Source: Caulobacter endophyticus
GTDB taxonomy: Bacteria > Pseudomonadota > Alphaproteobacteria > Caulobacterales > Caulobacteraceae
Length of the DNA stretch: 64,000 bases
Assembly: GCF_003116815.1 (NCBI RefSeq)
Contig: NZ_QDKQ01000069.1
Span: forward strand, 98,084-162,083
Direction: 5' to 3'
Position numbers and translations under genes: made by a program. This document shows, piece after piece, positions 63,646 to 64,000 of the stretch. The notes below the pieces were generated by a model that ran no database searches, had not been told where the DNA came from, and saw only the letters and a program-made list of their open reading frames with translations. Position 1 is the stretch's first letter; every line of letters begins with the position of its first letter.

Positions 63646-64000
63646 ATGTCGATCGACATCCTGATGCCCGCCCTGTCGCCCACCATGGAAGAGGGCACCC
63701 TCGCCAAGTGGCACGTCAAGGTCGGCGACACCGTCAAGGCCGGCGACGTCATCGCCGAGATCGAGACCGACAAGGCGACGATGGAAGTCGAAGCCGTCGA
63801 TGAAGGCGTGATCGAAGCCATCCTGGTCGACGCCGGGACCGAGAACGTCAAGGTCAACGCGCTGATCGCCAAGCTGGCGGGCGAGGGCGAAAGCCCCGCG
63901 CCGGCTCCGGTCGCCGCGCCCGCCGCCGCCGCTGTCGCCGAGGCCCCGAAGGCCGCTGCACCGGCTCCCGCTGCTGCGCCGGCCGCCCCGGCTCCGGCCG
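63646..64000 (+). CDS. pdhC: pyruvate dehydrogenase E2 (partial)
   Basis: ATG 63646 after GAGGAAAGAG. The frame runs off the right edge after 118 codons. It shows a lipoyl domain (residues 1–80, ETDKATMEVEA again) and the start of an Ala/Pro hinge, as expected for dihydrolipoamide acetyltransferase; the E1/E3-binding and catalytic domains lie outside. The lipoyl domain is nearly the same as that of PdhB at both protein and DNA level. Confidence 0.93.
   Translation, partial: MSIDILMPALSPTMEEGTLAKWHVKVGDTVKAGDVIAEIETDKATMEVEAVDEGVIEAILVDAGTENVKVNALIAKLAGEGESPAPAPVAAPAAAAVAEAPKAAAPAPAAAPAAPAPA

Overview
The window is a high-GC chromosomal segment from an alphaproteobacterium, most likely Caulobacter or a close relative. 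This is inferred from the gene order tpiA–secG–pyrG–rpmF–eno–ftsB–pdhABC, from E1-beta carrying its own lipoyl domain, from a GTTC-N7-GTTC LexA box ahead of lexA, from abundant TonB-dependent receptors, and from many 4-bp ATGA/GTGA gene overlaps. No tRNA, rRNA, CRISPR array, insertion sequence or prophage was recognised.

Layout. 1–4.9 kb: a CtaG-like cytochrome oxidase assembly protein cut by the window edge, a short-chain dehydrogenase, a hemerythrin-like protein, and a hybrid histidine kinase broken by two frameshifts. 5.0–12.3 kb: a tightly coupled five-gene operon (SWIM zinc finger, DUF5691-like, MoxR AAA+ ATPase, DUF5682-like, VWA) matching the poorly understood YehL-type MoxR/VWA systems. 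This is the best candidate for an under-described system here. 12.4–17.5 kb: a secreted M16 peptidase translationally coupled to a secreted TPR protein. 17.6–22.3 kb: an iron-uptake locus with DUF3325, PepSY and DUF3649 membrane proteins divergent from a frameshifted TonB siderophore receptor, with a Fur-like box between them.

22.6–35.8 kb: a TonB receptor, a secreted propeller-like protein, an IclR regulator and a complete aromatic-acid island. The island holds a Rieske oxygenase resembling salicylate 5-hydroxylase (large and small subunits, ferredoxin, divergent reductase), gentisate 1,2-dioxygenase, fumarylpyruvate hydrolase, an AAHS-type transporter, maleylpyruvate isomerase and an outer-membrane porin. 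The predicted route is salicylate → gentisate → maleylpyruvate → fumarylpyruvate → fumarate + pyruvate. A perfect 15-bp palindrome lies in the divergent promoter and is a likely operator.

35.8–64 kb is mostly core: gltA, gltX, comEC, a PEP-mutase-like lyase, a GH43 glycosidase, lexA, trpCDG, a multicopper oxidase lying between trpG and trpE, trpE, ppiD, tpiA, a repeat-rich intergenic region, a GNAT acetyltransferase, secG, pyrG, rpmF, a double retropepsin-like protein, eno, ftsB and pdhABC (pdhC runs off the right edge).
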